This document shows, one piece after another, positions 22,700-34,328 of a stretch of DNA of 52,500 bases. Source of the stretch: Gnetum montanum (lineage: Eukaryota > Streptophyta > Gnetopsida > Gnetales > Gnetaceae); contig MNCI01033409.1 of assembly GCA_015680685.1 (NCBI GenBank), positions 496,087 to 548,586 on the forward strand. Direction: 5' to 3'. A program made the position numbers and the translations under genes. Below the pieces are notes generated by a model. That model was not told where the DNA came from and did no database searches. It saw only the letters and a program-made list of their open reading frames with translations. Every line of letters begins with the position of its first letter. Position 1 is the stretch's first letter.

Positions 22700-24600
22700 C
22701 ATAACACCTTGAAAAGGATAAGGAGCCTTGCTTCTTTTTGTTTTACATCATTATTTATATGTTTTCATTTTCTTTATATTTTAATGTTTATTCTATATAT
22801 TTTATAATTTACTTTTTATTCTTTTTCTTTAGCTTTTATATGAATTTTATTTGATTTTAATTGTCATATCTAACTCATTCCATTGCTACTACGAACTTTG
22901 GCAATTATTGAATGCATCTATTAGGATTAGAGCTTCTTATATAGACTAGTTTTATCTTTAGATTATGCTCTTTATTAATGAGTTATCAGTCATCTAATGG
23001 TACTAGGAAGTGAGCTCACCTCAAGGGGACTTATTGGGCTCTGTTCTTAAATTCCCTTCTAAGCTATATAGCTCTTCATGAAGTGTATTATTATTCCCAC
23101 TATAGACCTTAAAAGAAAGTATATCCTTATAATGTATGGTTCCTGAAAAGAAAAAGAATAAAAATACTTCTCTCTAAATATATATTAGGATACAAGTACT
23201 AGTTTTGAGGCTAGAAAGACATGTTACTAATGCTTGAAAGCATCCTTCTAACTAAGTCTCAAATTTCTTCCTAAATAATCTCTAGCCACTCCTTTCTCTT
23301 CTCTTTTCTTAGAGTGATGATCATTATCTAGGGTTATTTTTGATTCATGATGATCTCTAACACATCAATGTAGGACCATTGAAAATGGTATAGACTTGAT
23401 CTAGACTTAGAATAGATTAGTATTGGGATCATTCTAAACACATGTTCCACCAAGGATCTCTCATAGCTATGATGAAAATTCTTCTCTTCTAATCTCTCTC
23501 TTGACTATTCTAGTCCTTCATTTTTTTACCTCACTACCCTATACCATGGTCAACTTTTGGTCTTCATTTTGTAGATTACATAATTCTAACACAATCCCTT
23601 GTCTAAGTATGGTATTTAACTTGAACCACCATTCATCATCCAAAATGTGTATGAATTTCTTGTGATGAGGTTATGTAAGGGTACTTTTTGGCATCATCCT
23701 ATTTTGAGAAGGATTCACTTGCATAACTTTTGATTCCCTTTAGCATAAACCCCATAATCATGGGCCTTAATCTAGTTTGGAGAAGCTTGATAGCCTACAT
23801 TGTCTAGTTTTGTGCTACATTTTCTTAAGGAACATCTCTTTTTATTCATTCCATATATTTGACTCACTCCAATTTATAAACTTGACCCTCATAAGATGTT
23901 GCCTTTGTTTCATAGCTTTTTTGCTTTTATTTGGCTCTTGTTTCAACCTCAAACTCCTTCAAAATTTTCTAATATTCAAAGTTGGAAATTTTTTTTGAAT
24001 GGTTACATCAACACATCTCTATTAATGCATCCCTTTCAATGCAACTCAAAAACACTATAAATATGTGTGATACTTAGCTTATTTTTCATATTTTCCTTCA
24101 CACACTAATGGATTTTTTGCAATTTTTAAAGCCTAGAGCCTTTCAAGAGCCATATCTTCCTCATTGCTTATCCATTTTCTTTCATTTTTCAATCCTCAAG
24201 CTTCCAGAGATATGTTTTATGTCACAAGGACATAAAATTCTTTGGCTTTAATACAAAATTTTTTAAACATTTGGCTAATGTCCCATAGATAAGTTATTAA
24301 AATAATGATCCCAAGAGTTAATATCAATAATGAACCTTTGTTAAAGAAAAATTAAAAAATAATAAAATATTCCCATATGCCTATGATTACTAAAATAAGA
24401 AAATATTAAACTTAGCCTAATCAAATAGTTAAAGGATATTCATACTAAAGAAGATTATAATCCAACTAACTAATCTTGGATTACATTTTTTATTGTAAAT
24501 GGCACCAAAATGAGGACCATAAGCAAGTGGACTGTTAAAACCTCTGGAGAAATGACCCCATAGAGGAAGGGAAAAATCACAACAATAACCCCAAGAGTAA
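22700..24600 (+). other. E3 spacer between integrase and third frame
   Basis: T-rich, no supported coding frame. The order of short conserved blocks parallels the E2 3' region (11.24-12.2 kb). Short ORFs on either strand (23777-23998 plus, 24429-24647 minus) show no recognisable domain. Confidence 0.55.
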
Positions 24601-24619
24601 TTTATTAAGACAATCCATG

Positions 24620-27320
24620 CTATCAAGCCCTTGCATGAGGAACCCAAAGTAGAACCTATTCATTAGATTTCCACTATAGAAACAAGACAATTTAGGTAGG
24701 TTGAGGTCCCAAGACCATGACCTAATTTGGAGGTCATTCTCATAAATACCTACCTAGAAAATATCCAAAGAAAAATAATTCAAAGTTCAATCCTTAAAGA
24801 GATAAACTTTGAACCCTTCCTAGAGTTAAGGGTCTTCACTATGGGCTATTCTCTCCACTAGTGAAGAATGATACATGGAAGAGACTTATCTCTTTTGGAA
24901 CAACTCATAAAGAGATGCAACTATCAAGATTAAAGATATTACAATCTTCTACTTAGTTGAGACAATTGCAAAGGCCTTCCAATTACCAAATACTAGGGTG
25001 AAGCTGGTAGAGATTTCAACACAAGTGAACCTAAATGCAAAGAAAGAATGGGTCCATCAGTGCTATAGTGTGGACTATAAGAAGTATGGTGCCCTAAACA
25101 AGGTGAGGTAATTCTACTTTCAAATCATTCCCTAACACCTCAATCATGTGATGAGGCCAAGAAAGATGACTATCTTTGCTAATAGGGTAGGTGTAGCGCT
25201 AAGTGAAAAATTCCAGGTTAACATCCCCTAGCTCATCTTCCTAGTTATTGAAAAGCATTTCAAAGAAAATGAGAAGGGTAGAACGACACTCCCAATGTTT
25301 TGCCTCATCAAAAAAATTTGCAAAAGGGAGGCATCGCCTACTATGCTAAATATATCATCTCCAAGGCTCTTACTACATCATTGCAGGAAATGGTAAAGGA
25401 TAAAATGTCTACTAAGATCTAAGAAAAATAATTATGACCTCCACCACCACCTATAGCACCAAAGATAACTCCTAAAATGGTGATAGCTATTAAATGACTA
25501 AGATAACTGAGGGAATAGTAGTTGCAATAACAAACCTATAGAGGTAGTAGTCAGTCCTCTATGTACCATTCAACCATGAGCCACCTAAATGAGATTACTA
25601 GGACCATCAACTAGTTGATTAATGAAATGGCCTCACTATTCTTGTCATAGAGAAACTAGGAACCTATTCACTCCAATTCCAATGTTAGAGAAGTTACTAT
25701 GTCCATTCCAGAAAATCATTCCCTAAAATTTCTTAAAATGCAACAACCTTATTTGTCATGATAGATGAGGGGGAAGAAGAAATAGTTATGGCCATGTCAT
25801 ACAAGGGTAAGAAGACTATAGTAGAAGTGGTGGTTGATAGAACTAAAGAAGCTTTAAGTACTCTTACAGCATTTGTCCCTAATGTTGCTACCATGATAGA
25901 TGTCCAAGTGTTAGTAGGAGTAGGAAGCAAGGAAATAAGCTCAACATAACATGAAGAAGTGTTGGAGTAACTAGTCAGAGCTAGGAAACTAATTCTAGAG
26001 ATCTTCGTTCTCCTGGAAGATATTTCAGCCACCCATTCTTAGCTATTGAAGATAAAGGATAAGTTAATCATTACCAATGTGCAACTCAAGGAGGTCACCA
26101 TTAACAATCAAAAATTAGCAACTAAGGTTATGGAACTTAAAGCCTACTTGTTGGATCCATTCATTCTTAGAATTAAGCTAATAAGAGATGAATCTTTTTA
26201 GTAACTTTAACAAAGAACTTAGGAGGCTAAGAATATAAAAGAGATGATGCTATTTGATGTGTCACTATCAGAAGTAATGATGAATTATTCTAACCATGAC
26301 CTTCAATAAATCTACATAAAAAAATCTTATGATGACCTATGAGAATCTCCATCTATGTAATGCTAGAAAACAAGAGAATCAAATGGTTAAATAGATTCAT
26401 TAATAGCATGAAAAACTTATCAAGGTAAACCAAGATGTAAGGAGGTTAGCTATAGAGAATAAAAACCTCTCAATGAAGAAGATTCATGACCTTCACTAGA
26501 ATACTTCCATTGAGATCACTACTTGAAAGAATGAGGCTTTGAAATATGAAAAGGTGAAAATTCCCTATAAGAACTAGGTTGAAATGGTCAATGAAGTAAA
26601 CAAAATAGAAATCAAATTGGTAAAGGATAAGGTACATTGAGCCCTCCAACAACTCTAATAAATAGGTGATGTATGACAACCTATCTTTAATGACCTTAAC
26701 ACCTAAAATTAATCTAAAATCCATTTAAAAAGTTATAGATTGAAGAGATGACATAGTACATAGAGTTAGCTAACCTCCATTATGCAAACTTCTCAATGGT
26801 GATAGCAAGGAGACCAAAAATGGAACTAGAGAAGTAGGTGGCCTTCTCCTACCTCATCTATGAGTTGGAGTTCAAGCTCTATGAAGAAACAAAACAAAAG
26901 TTAAAAGTAGCCAATGCAAAGCTTAAAGTTCTAAAGAGCAAGTTCATAGATCAAAAATTAGTTGCTAAGAACTAAGCTAGGAGAATGAATGACTACCAAG
27001 AACTACATGACCTTATCTATACATTTGACTTTACACCCAAATAGTTTGTAGCATGGTTTATCAATATGAAGGAGATGGTTCCAAAATTTTCCTACCTATG
27101 GGATATGCCAACACCAACCTATGTAGGTGAAGCTACCTAGACTATCCATTACCCACGAGGCATGGAGGAGAAAATAAAGGTACTTGTAAAAACCTTTCAA
27201 TTTTCTATAGTAGTAGTAGAGCAACCTAGGTCTTCAACATAGCAAGGATGTGATGAAGGATCCTCCATGCTAAAGGACCATCCACCTCTAGGCACAGTGT
27301 GAAGATCTCATCCCACTCCA
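24620..27320 (+). pseudogene. E3 third reading frame (envelope position): plant-transposon-type domain plus coiled coil
   Basis: Around 24900-25340 one frame stays coding-like despite a few stops: KIKDITIFYLVETIAKAFQL, a WVHQCYSVDYKKYGAL segment, and TTLPMFCLIKKICKR. From memory this resembles the 'putative plant transposon protein' domain found 3' of integrase in Athila-type elements, but I cannot confirm it by search. From about 25750 to 27050 the sequence is rich in Lys, Glu, Leu and Ile with heptad-like spacing (for example EEKQKLKVANAKLKVLKSKF-like text near 26890), suggesting a long coiled coil. I saw no clear signal peptide or membrane segment, so calling it an envelope protein would be unsupported. 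It is broken by many stops. E1 and E2 lack it. Confidence 0.6.
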
Positions 27321-27523
27321 CTCTATCCAGGTAAGCACCCATAAATTTTATTAATTTGTCCAAATTTATTATATCTTGCACAATTTTTTATAATCATGCA
27401 AATAGTATGTAACATGACACTCAAAGTTATCTATTTTTTATAGTTATTTTATGAATTCCATACTTCCCAAATTTTGTAAACAACTCATTCCTATTTGTGT
27501 TCACTTAATGATGAGTTTTTAAT

Positions 27524-27537
27524 TAGTCATGGAGGTA
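27524..27537 (+). other. E3 polypurine tract
   Basis: TAGTCATGGAGGTA directly before the 3' LTR. Confidence 0.85.
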
Positions 27538-28379
27538 CGATGAAGTCTAAATCATTTGATTACATCGATGGATCCTTAGATGTGTTGACTCATATACATC
27601 GATGTCAATCCTTCCTAAGCCTATATAAATGTGCATGCTAGTTGCATTTATGGCATATTTGGTCATCATTCTAGCAAAGCTCTTGTAGTTTATTTTTGTA
27701 GGACTTAGAAAAATTTTCTTTTAAGTGGTTACAGCATGAATTGAATTGATTGTATGGAATTTTATTCAACTGAAAGATGTACCTAAATACTCTTTCATGA
27801 AGAAAAAAAATCAAGATTTCTTCTTTCCATTGCAATACTTAAACTAGCATTTAGTTTAATTTCATGAACTTTGCTTTACATGCACTTTACTTTTATACAC
27901 TTAAGAATCTAATATTTTATTTCATAGAAATATGAGTACAACCACTTTGAGCATAATATACTAACACTTGGTAATCCTAGTAATGAATACTAGGTATGCA
28001 TAATAGTAACCACTTGGTAACCCAACAACATTAGTATAGGTTCAAGATGTGTACAGAAGATGGAAATAAATGTTCTATGTTTAGGATAGTTTAGATTACC
28101 TTTAATTCTATTAATTAGTTAGAATTTTATATTTTAATCACTTCATCTTCTTAATAATTTTAATGTTAAAAATAATATAAATATCTCATGCCTTAGTCAC
28201 ACTTAGTCATATGGATGGAATTAACATAAGTAATGATTATAAAGATAATGATTAGCAATATCATGTTTGACTATCTAAACTAATAGCCGCTTAGGAAAGG
28301 ATCCATGAAATTCAACAAAATCACACATATGTATATGTGATTCATATGGTTGTATGTAGGAAACACTTACTACTCATCA
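27538..28379 (+). repeat. E3 3' LTR
   Basis: 842 bp, CGATGAAGTCTAAAT...CTACTCATCA, partner of 15481-16320. TATATAAAT at 27622-27630. U3 has two CATCGATG palindromes near 27576 and 27596. Confidence 0.9.
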
Positions 28380-28384
28380 ATAGC
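28380..28384. repeat. Target-site duplication of E3, right copy
   Basis: ATAGC, one transition from ATAGT at 15476-15480. Confidence 0.75.
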
Positions 28385-28775
28385 CTTATTTGCTTTGTTA
28401 CAGATTACTAGAAATTTTTGGTCACTGTGTTAAATGACATCTTCTTCAATGCATCTGGTAGCTAGGAAAGCATCACTCAGAGAATGAGACTTAGGATAAG
28501 TCATCTTCTTTTGAATATATTCAATAACTAGGGCATTGAAAATTTCTTATAAATAACATTCCTTCAAATAATAGGATAATTTGAATGACATTTCTATCCA
28601 TTAAAAAATGAACTTATGAATGGGTTCATTTGGAGTGTATTTGATAACTATAAAGGACATGACATTGATGTTTTGAGAAATATTGAGCTTGAAGTATTCA
28701 ATAAAAGCTATCAATAGTTGTTCTAGAGAGGTAATAGAATCATAAGGAAAGGATCTATACCATTCTAGACTCTTT
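28385..28775 (-). pseudogene. gag: H segment b2: Tat-like gag core
   Basis: Minus strand, read from 28775: SLEWYRSFPYDSITSLEQLL followed by IAFIEYFKLNISQ, a close fit to the Tat-type capsid gag pattern (ALEWYRSLPPNSIxSWxQLxxxFLxxFKxNIS). A second block, around 28640-28560, fits the YTPNEPIHKFIFxW-type segment (family ESFREFLxRW). Toward 28385 the frame reads ...CNKANKA and continues across E3 at 15475. Internal stops show decay. Gag would form the particle. Confidence 0.8.
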
Positions 28776-29847
28776 CACAGAGAGAGTTATAAAAACTATT
28801 GCTTCTAGTATGGATTTCAAAAATTCTTACTCTACTCATTTTAAATGCCCATGTTTTGGTTTAGAAGCAAGATATAGACATGAATTTAATAGGCTCAAAT
28901 TCAAAGTAATAGAATTCCATATTTATATATGAAAATATAGTAAATATAAGTAAAATCATGAAGACAAAATTCAAACTTCAAGAAAAGACAGATCAAGTGA
29001 GGCCAAAATAGCTTTTTTCAAAATAAGGATTAAAGCCATATAATTTGTATTTGAATTATTATGCCACATAAGAAAAGATAGGAAATTATTTTTTTTCTTT
29101 TATTAAAATATTTATAGATTGATGTAATTAGATAATGGCCCTAATCTCTCATGTCTCTTGAATTTCCAACCCAATTTTTCATAAAATAGACTTGCCCCAT
29201 TATATTCTATTATGGCCCCATCATTTGGCTACAAATATGTGGGTAATTCATGTTTGTAAGTAAAGTGATTAATATAATTAAGGAAATTTATTTCTATAGA
29301 AATAATAAAGCTTATTATTATAAAATTTTTCACTCCAACAACATTTATCATCTATCATCAATTTATTGTATTCACCAATTCTCATTAATCAAAGTTGAAA
29401 ATCACATTCAGGGCTACTCTTGTGTAATAAATTTTAATCATCAAATCAACTAAAATAAATTCCAAATTCTGAGGCAACTAGATTGTTGAAAGTGATTTTT
29501 ATCAAGTATTTACTTACTTCATAACTCTCTTGGATCGCAGAGATATTCATCTTACAATTCAGTAATTTTTGTTTTGGATGTTGAACAATTTTATTCTAGA
29601 TTCCTTTCTTATGCCAAATTTAAATCACCAAATAAATTCTAATTAATCTAAAATTTTATAAATTGATAGATTGTAGAACAAGCTTTTCAAAAATTCCAAT
29701 ATGAGCCCAAAATTCATTTGAAACACAAAGATATCATAATTGCAAAATCAAAAAAAAAAAATTTCTTATTTAGGCCACCCACATCATCTAATATATTGGG
29801 CTACCAAAAATTTGCAAAAATAAAAAATATTTTTGAATATTGTTACA
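28776..29847 (-). mobile_element. Insertion I: 1.07-kb element in H gag, possible solo LTR
   Basis: The gag homology of H breaks off at 29848 and resumes at 28775. The intervening 1,072 bp starts TGTAACAATATTC and ends CTCTCTCTGTG on the minus strand. It is flanked by TCCCT (29848-29852) and TCTTT (28771-28775) on the plus strand, a 5-bp duplication after two transitions. Removing the insert and one flank restores the gag frame. No coding frame of note inside (29250-29453 is probably chance). Length and TG start suggest a solo LTR, but the far end is not CA, so another class is possible. Confidence 0.6.
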
Positions 29848-30767
29848 TCCCTAAAATTCTATAGAAACATCGTAACATGATATAAGGAGAAGAAGCAACA
29901 AGCATGCATTCATTTCTAAATGTGACTACATGATTCATAGGATCCCCGGTTTCACCATACTACTTTGGAAAGAATGGTAATGAATTCCCCTTAGGTAGAA
30001 TTGGCATGGCAATGATAGAGCTCACAATATCATTTAGAACCCAATCTAAGAAACTAGAAGAGTCTCCTTACATATTCAATGCCTTAGCCACTTTATCTTT
30101 AGTGCTTGGAAGTTGAAATAAAACATCATTAAGCAGTGCCAATAATTATGAATCTATTTCAAGAAAGTGAGTGGTAGGCTAACCTACACTAACAAGTGAT
30201 GATGTTAAAGAAGGATGCATGTATGAAATGGGTCCAAATTCTATGAAAGAGGGTATGCCCAATGAAACAAAATCAGGTAGATATAGGAGGAAAGACTATA
30301 CATTACCAAGTTGGGAAATTCTAAACACAAACAAGGTAATAGTAGTAAGTAATGGAATGACAAGAAATGAGGGTATGATGGATTGAGGTTAAGGAATAGA
30401 ATATATGAATATAGGAAATGGATTGGGAGATTGAAAAAAAATTGAGTATTACTAGCATTATTAGGAGGAAATAGATAGTAAGATGGAGAAATAAAGCTCA
30501 ATGGAAGTCTAAGGTTATATGATCCTATGCTAGAAGGAACAAAGCCGATTAAAGAGATTTGAGTAGCTGTAATGTTGATGTTATGTATGTGATGTGAAAG
30601 AAAACTAGTATTAATAAGCTCTTTAGTTGTTGGATCTTCATCTTCATCATTCAAATAAATGTCTAATTCTGAGACCACACTTCCCTTTTTTTCTCTACCA
30701 ATAATATGAGAATAAAGAAGTTGATCCAAGATGGCTTTCACCCTAGTCTGTTCAATCTACAAGTGTA
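29848..30767 (-). pseudogene. gag: H segment b1: Tat-like gag N-terminal part
   Basis: Minus strand. From 30767 an open stretch starts near TRVKAILDQLLYSHIIGREK and runs through an acidic segment (DEDEDPTTKE). It then becomes compositionally odd, with a Tyr/Leu/Pro-rich tail in the 166-codon ORF 30741-30241 that may be partly out of frame. Near 29960-29850 comes GDPMNHVVTFRNECMLVASS followed by a CFYRIL segment, matching the Tat-type gag pattern GDPxxHVxxFxxxM...CKxFPxTL. That segment is split by insertion I right before the EWYRS block. Identification as gag is firm at the 29.9 kb end, weaker elsewhere. Confidence 0.65.
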
Positions 30768-30772
30768 TTCTT
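30768..30772. repeat. Target-site duplication of E4, left copy
   Basis: TTCTT, matched by TTCTT at 34324-34328. Removing E4 and one copy keeps the H gag frame continuous. Confidence 0.7.
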
Positions 30773-31876
30773 TGTTGACCCTTTGGTATGATAAAACCTT
30801 AAGAAAAATGGAGAACATAGAATGTTTGTTATGGATAATGTGTTTGTAGGACATGAACAAGAACTTCACATAAGATCTGATAACTCAAGGAAACAAGATC
30901 TACAATTAGATGACAAAGTGAAGACTACATGGGTCAAGATGAGAGCATGGACAAGCATGGATGAAAATGAAGGCTAGAAATAAAATGAATATGCTCCAAG
31001 GGCTAGAAAGAAGATAAATTGGTAGGAGAAAGACTAAGAAGATATAGTCCAAAAGTTAAGGAGACATCTCCCAAAAATAAAAGACATCTCTATCTCAGAG
31101 TAGACATCTCCCTAGAGATGTTCCATAGAAGACATCTCATTTTCTAGTGAGACATCTCTCCTAAATTAAGGCTAATCTTAGGTAGACATCCCAACTTTAA
31201 AGGAGATGTCTACACTAGTATTTTGGTAACTATTTCATGAATTCTGAGGAGTTTTTGAAAACTCCAAAGCTATAAGAAGATAACAAAATCTTGGGAATTG
31301 TGGAAGTACTATACACACAAGATCATTCATTGTCTAATCTATGCTATTGTATTCTTATTCTTCATTATAACATCATTTGATTAGTTGTATGTTGTATTGA
31401 ACTTCAATGACAAGGACTTGTAAATTTAGTTACATTCTTTTCTTATGTCTTTTTATTTTTCTTGTAGCCCTATGGGGTTCATGTGCTTCTTGCAAGAAGG
31501 CACCCACATTAAGCTTGTTGGAATCTTGTGCAGTTTCATGGTTTTGCAGCAACAAAACACTCCAGACAAAGCTCAATTCTGCAAAGGTTGTGGGATCCTT
31601 GAAACCAAATATTGAGCTTATTTGAACCTTAAAGGGTTAAGTGGTTCTATAGTGACAAAACACTTCTATGCAAAGCTAAGAGCTTGTATAGGGTGTGGTA
31701 CCCTTTAAAGTATATTTTTATTGAGAAACAAAGTTTGGAGATGTGCATGGATTATACCCTTCAAGTTTTGATGCACCCCAAGTTGGGAAACCACATAAAA
31801 TTTGGTATTTTTGTGTGAAAAGTGCAATTTCAATTGGGGAATTTATTCAACCCCCCTTTTAAGTTCTCAATTTAGA
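30773..31876 (+). repeat. E4 5' LTR
   Basis: About 1,104 bp, starting TGTTGACCCTTTGGTATG. Partner 33219-34323. The 3' boundary is set by alignment to the partner and by the target duplication; it is uncertain by a few bases. Contains an array of GACATCTC/GAGATGTC motifs at 31061-31212. The 72-codon ORF 31407-31625 lies in the LTR and is not a gene. Confidence 0.85.
31061..31212 (+). repeat. GACATCTC motif array in E4 5' LTR
   Basis: GACATCTC occurs at 31063, 31083, 31103, 31131 and 31151, plus GACATCCC near 31185 and the inverted GAGATGTC near 31203. The 3' LTR (33500-33635) has a more decayed version. Confidence 0.85.
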
Positions 31877-31878
31877 AG

Positions 31879-31892
31879 TGGTATCAAAGCTC
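31879..31892 (+). other. E4 primer-binding site (initiator tRNA-Met)
   Basis: TGGTATCAAAGCTC just after the LTR, the usual copia-type complement to tRNA-iMet (TGGTATCAGAGC). Confidence 0.85.
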
Positions 31893-31949
31893 GATACTCT
31901 TGTGTTTAGCTTCAAATTTCAAGAGTGAACTATAAAGGGGACATCCTAC

Positions 31950-33195
31950 ACAAAGCCACCAATGTTCGATGAGTTCAATTTTTCTTATTGAAAGGAAAGA
32001 ATGTAAGGCTTCTTCAAGTTAATGGAGTTTGAGGTATGGGAGTCCATCCTTGAAGGTTACACACTGCCTGTTGACAATGCATTAAAGGCCCTCAACCCAT
32101 AGAGCAAGTGGACACTAGAAGAAAGAGATAAGTTCTTGTACAATTCTAAAGCAAAAAATTATTCATATTGTGCATTAAATAAATCTGAATTTAATAAAGT
32201 ACATGGATGTAGAACTGATAAAGAAACTTAGGAAACCTTAGAAGATACCTATGAGGGCACATCCACTATCAAACAATCAAAACTTTTAGTTTTACAAAGT
32301 GAGTATGAAAAACTTAAAATGAGAGTATAGGATAAATAATCTAGTTGTAGCAATTAGGAGTATAGTCAAGGACTTGCCTGAAAGTGATGTAATCATTAAA
32401 ATTATTAGAACACTACAACATGAATTTAGACATAAGATTACAACTATGAAAGAAATTAAGGTTTTTCAATCTTAAAATTTGAAGAACTCCAAAGTGCTCT
32501 CATTGCTTATGAAATAAATCTCAAAAGTGAAGGAGCAATAAAAGAAAAGACCATTGCCTTGAAATCTTCATCCAAAATGAAGAAATTGGCTAAACAAGAA
32601 TTGAATAATGAAGAAGAAATAACTCTTATATCAAGAATAGTTCAAAGGCTTTTAGTAAGAAATAGAAGAAGCCTCAATCAACCAGGACCCAACAAATACA
32701 ACTCCAAAGATAAGGATAAAGGTAATAATTTTTCAAATTCTAACTTTGATGCTTCTTCAATAGAATGTTGGGTATGTAGTGGAAGCATTCATGTAGCCTT
32801 TGAATGTTCTAGCAATGGTAAGTTACAACAAAAGGACAAGACTGACGTGAATATGAAAAAGACAAACTTCTACTTGAGCTAGGATGATGGGAAGAAAAGT
32901 GAAGAAGAAGTGGATGAAACTTCAGAAGATCCTCATCTCATCTATATAGCTCTCACAGATGATAATACTAGCTTGTTAGATGATGATCATCAAATTAAAA
33001 TTGAAGAAGAAAGGTATGAACTTAATGAACTTTTATCTCTTCAAAATATTTATATGAAATTAAAGAAGGAATTAAAGAACAAAGATCAACATGTCTCTTT
33101 ATGAAATATGAAAATTCTAGATCTCACAAAATAAACCTCAAAACTAAGGGCTAAGAATAAAAAACTAACCATGTTATATGAGTAGATTAAGTTTT
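31950..33195 (+). pseudogene. gag: E4 gag with zinc knuckle and coiled-coil tail
   Basis: Starts around KPPMFDEFNFSY (the family has a Trp next, here TGA), then FEVWESILEGYTLP and ETxETLEDTYEGTS, where the Trp codon is TAG. These are the conserved copia gag (UBN2-type) blocks. The zinc knuckle CWVCSGSIHVAFEC (near 32768) keeps all four ligands in C-x2-C-x4-H-x4-C spacing. After it comes an acidic region and a heptad-like segment (EEERYELNELLSL...KLKKELKNK, 32997-33090). The frame shifts near 32340-32560 and carries about ten stops. In intact relatives protease would follow; here the polypurine tract does. Confidence 0.8.
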
Positions 33196-33198
33196 AGA

Positions 33199-33218
33199 CA
33201 TCACCAAAAGAGGTGGAT
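33199..33218 (+). other. E4 polypurine tract
   Basis: CATCACCAAAAGAGGTGGAT immediately before the 3' LTR start TGTTAACC; AAAAGAGGTGGA is the purine core. Confidence 0.75.
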
Positions 33219-34323
33219 TGTTAACCTTTTGGTATGTTAAAATCTTAAACAAAATGGAGAACATAGAATGTTTCTTATGGATAATGTGTTTGTAGGACAT
33301 GAACAAGAATTTTGTATGATATCTAAGAACTCAAGAAAATAAGATCTACAATATGATGACAAAGTGAAGACTAAATGGACCAAGATGAGAGCATGGAAAA
33401 GCATGGATGAAAATGAAGGCTAAGAATCAAATGAAGATGCTCTAATGACTGGCAAGAAGGCAAATTGACAAGAGAAAGACTCAAAGTTAGTGCCCAAAAT
33501 TTAAGGAGAAATCTCTATCTCAAAGTAGATGTCTCCCTAGAGACATCCCATAGAAGACAACCTTTTTTTCAATGAGATGTATCTCCTAAATTAAGACCAA
33601 TCACAGGTAGACGTCCCAACTTTGAAGGAGAAGTCTACACTAGCCATTTGGTAATTGTTGCATGAATTTTGAGGAGTTTTTGGAAAATCCAAAGCTATAA
33701 GAAGATACCAAAATCTTGGGAATTGTGCAAGTGTTATACAAACAAGATCAATCATTGTCTAATCTATGCTATTGTATTCTTGCTCTTCATTGTAACATCA
33801 TTTGGTTGGTTGTATGTTGTATTGAGCTTCAATGACAAGGACTTGTAAATTTAGTTACATTCTTTTCTTTTGTCTTTTTATTTTTCTTGTACCCCTATGG
33901 GATTGACGTGCTTCTTGTGAGAAGGCATCCATGTTGATCTTTTTGGAACCTTTCAGGGTTAAGTGATTTTGCAACATCAAAACACTCCAAAGCATAGCTC
34001 AATTTTGTAAAGGTTATGGGATCCTTAAAACCACATTTTGAGCTTTTTGGTACCTTGTGATGTTGAGTGGTTTTGCAACAAAAAAACACTTCAATGTAGA
34101 GCTCAAAGCTTGTACAAGATATGGTATGTATTAAACCACATTTTTATTGAGAAACAAATTTTGGAGGTATGCATGGATTCTACCCTCTGAGTGTGGATGT
34201 ACCCAAGTTGGGGAACTAGGTAAAATTGTTTGTTTTTTTGTGACAAGTGCAATTTCAATTGGGGAACTTATTCAACACCTCCCCATGCCCACACCCCCCC
34301 CACTTCTAAGTTCTTAATCCAAA
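33219..34323 (+). repeat. E4 3' LTR
   Basis: 1,105 bp, starting TGTTAACCTTTTGGTATG; partner of 30773-31876 and of nearly identical length. A C-rich run sits at 34279-34302. The minus ORF 33895-34089 is LTR sequence. Confidence 0.85.
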
Positions 34324-34328
34324 TTCTT
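34324..34328. repeat. Target-site duplication of E4, right copy
   Basis: TTCTT, identical to 30768-30772. Confidence 0.7.

Larger units (their letters stand above)
15481..28379 (+). mobile_element. E3: 12.9-kb Athila-like LTR retrotransposon with a third reading frame
   Basis: Both LTRs (840 and 842 bp), a decayed tRNA-Asp primer site, gag, protease, RT, RNase H, integrase, an internal purine motif, a ~1.9 kb spacer, a third coding region in the envelope position, a terminal polypurine tract and a near-perfect 5-bp target duplication. Domain order (PR-RT-RH-IN) is that of Ty3/gypsy, and the primer site plus 3' coding region point to the Athila lineage. LTRs are clearly more diverged than those of E2, so it is older. 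Every domain carries stops or lost catalytic residues. It lies within H gag, whose frame resumes on both sides. Confidence 0.92.
30773..34323 (+). mobile_element. E4: gag-only Ty1/copia-like element (TR-GAG type)
   Basis: 3,551 bp with two ~1.1-kb LTRs, an initiator-tRNA-Met primer site, a gag frame with an intact zinc knuckle, and a polypurine tract. Only 1.34 kb lies between the LTRs, and the tract follows the gag coiled-coil region directly: no protease, integrase, RT or RNase H. This is the layout of the known TR-GAG class of non-autonomous plant elements. Flanked by TTCTT on both sides and inserted in H gag. Confidence 0.85.

Noticed and set aside
24429-24647. 72-codon minus-strand ORF in E3
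   Set aside because: No domain, opposite to the element's coding strand, just before the third reading frame.
24620-27320. A true retroviral-type envelope gene in E3
   Set aside because: No signal peptide, transmembrane segment or glycoprotein-like cysteine pattern could be seen; only position suggests envelope.
30241-30741. 166-codon minus-strand ORF as a host membrane protein
   Set aside because: Its start reads continuously with H gag across E4. The hydrophobic Tyr/Leu-rich tail is probably out-of-frame translation of AT-rich decayed gag.
31407-31625. 72-codon ORF starting with a signal-peptide-like stretch (MTRTCKFSYILFLCLFIFLV)
   Set aside because: It is entirely inside the E4 5' LTR; the second LTR copy (from about 33868) does not preserve the frame.
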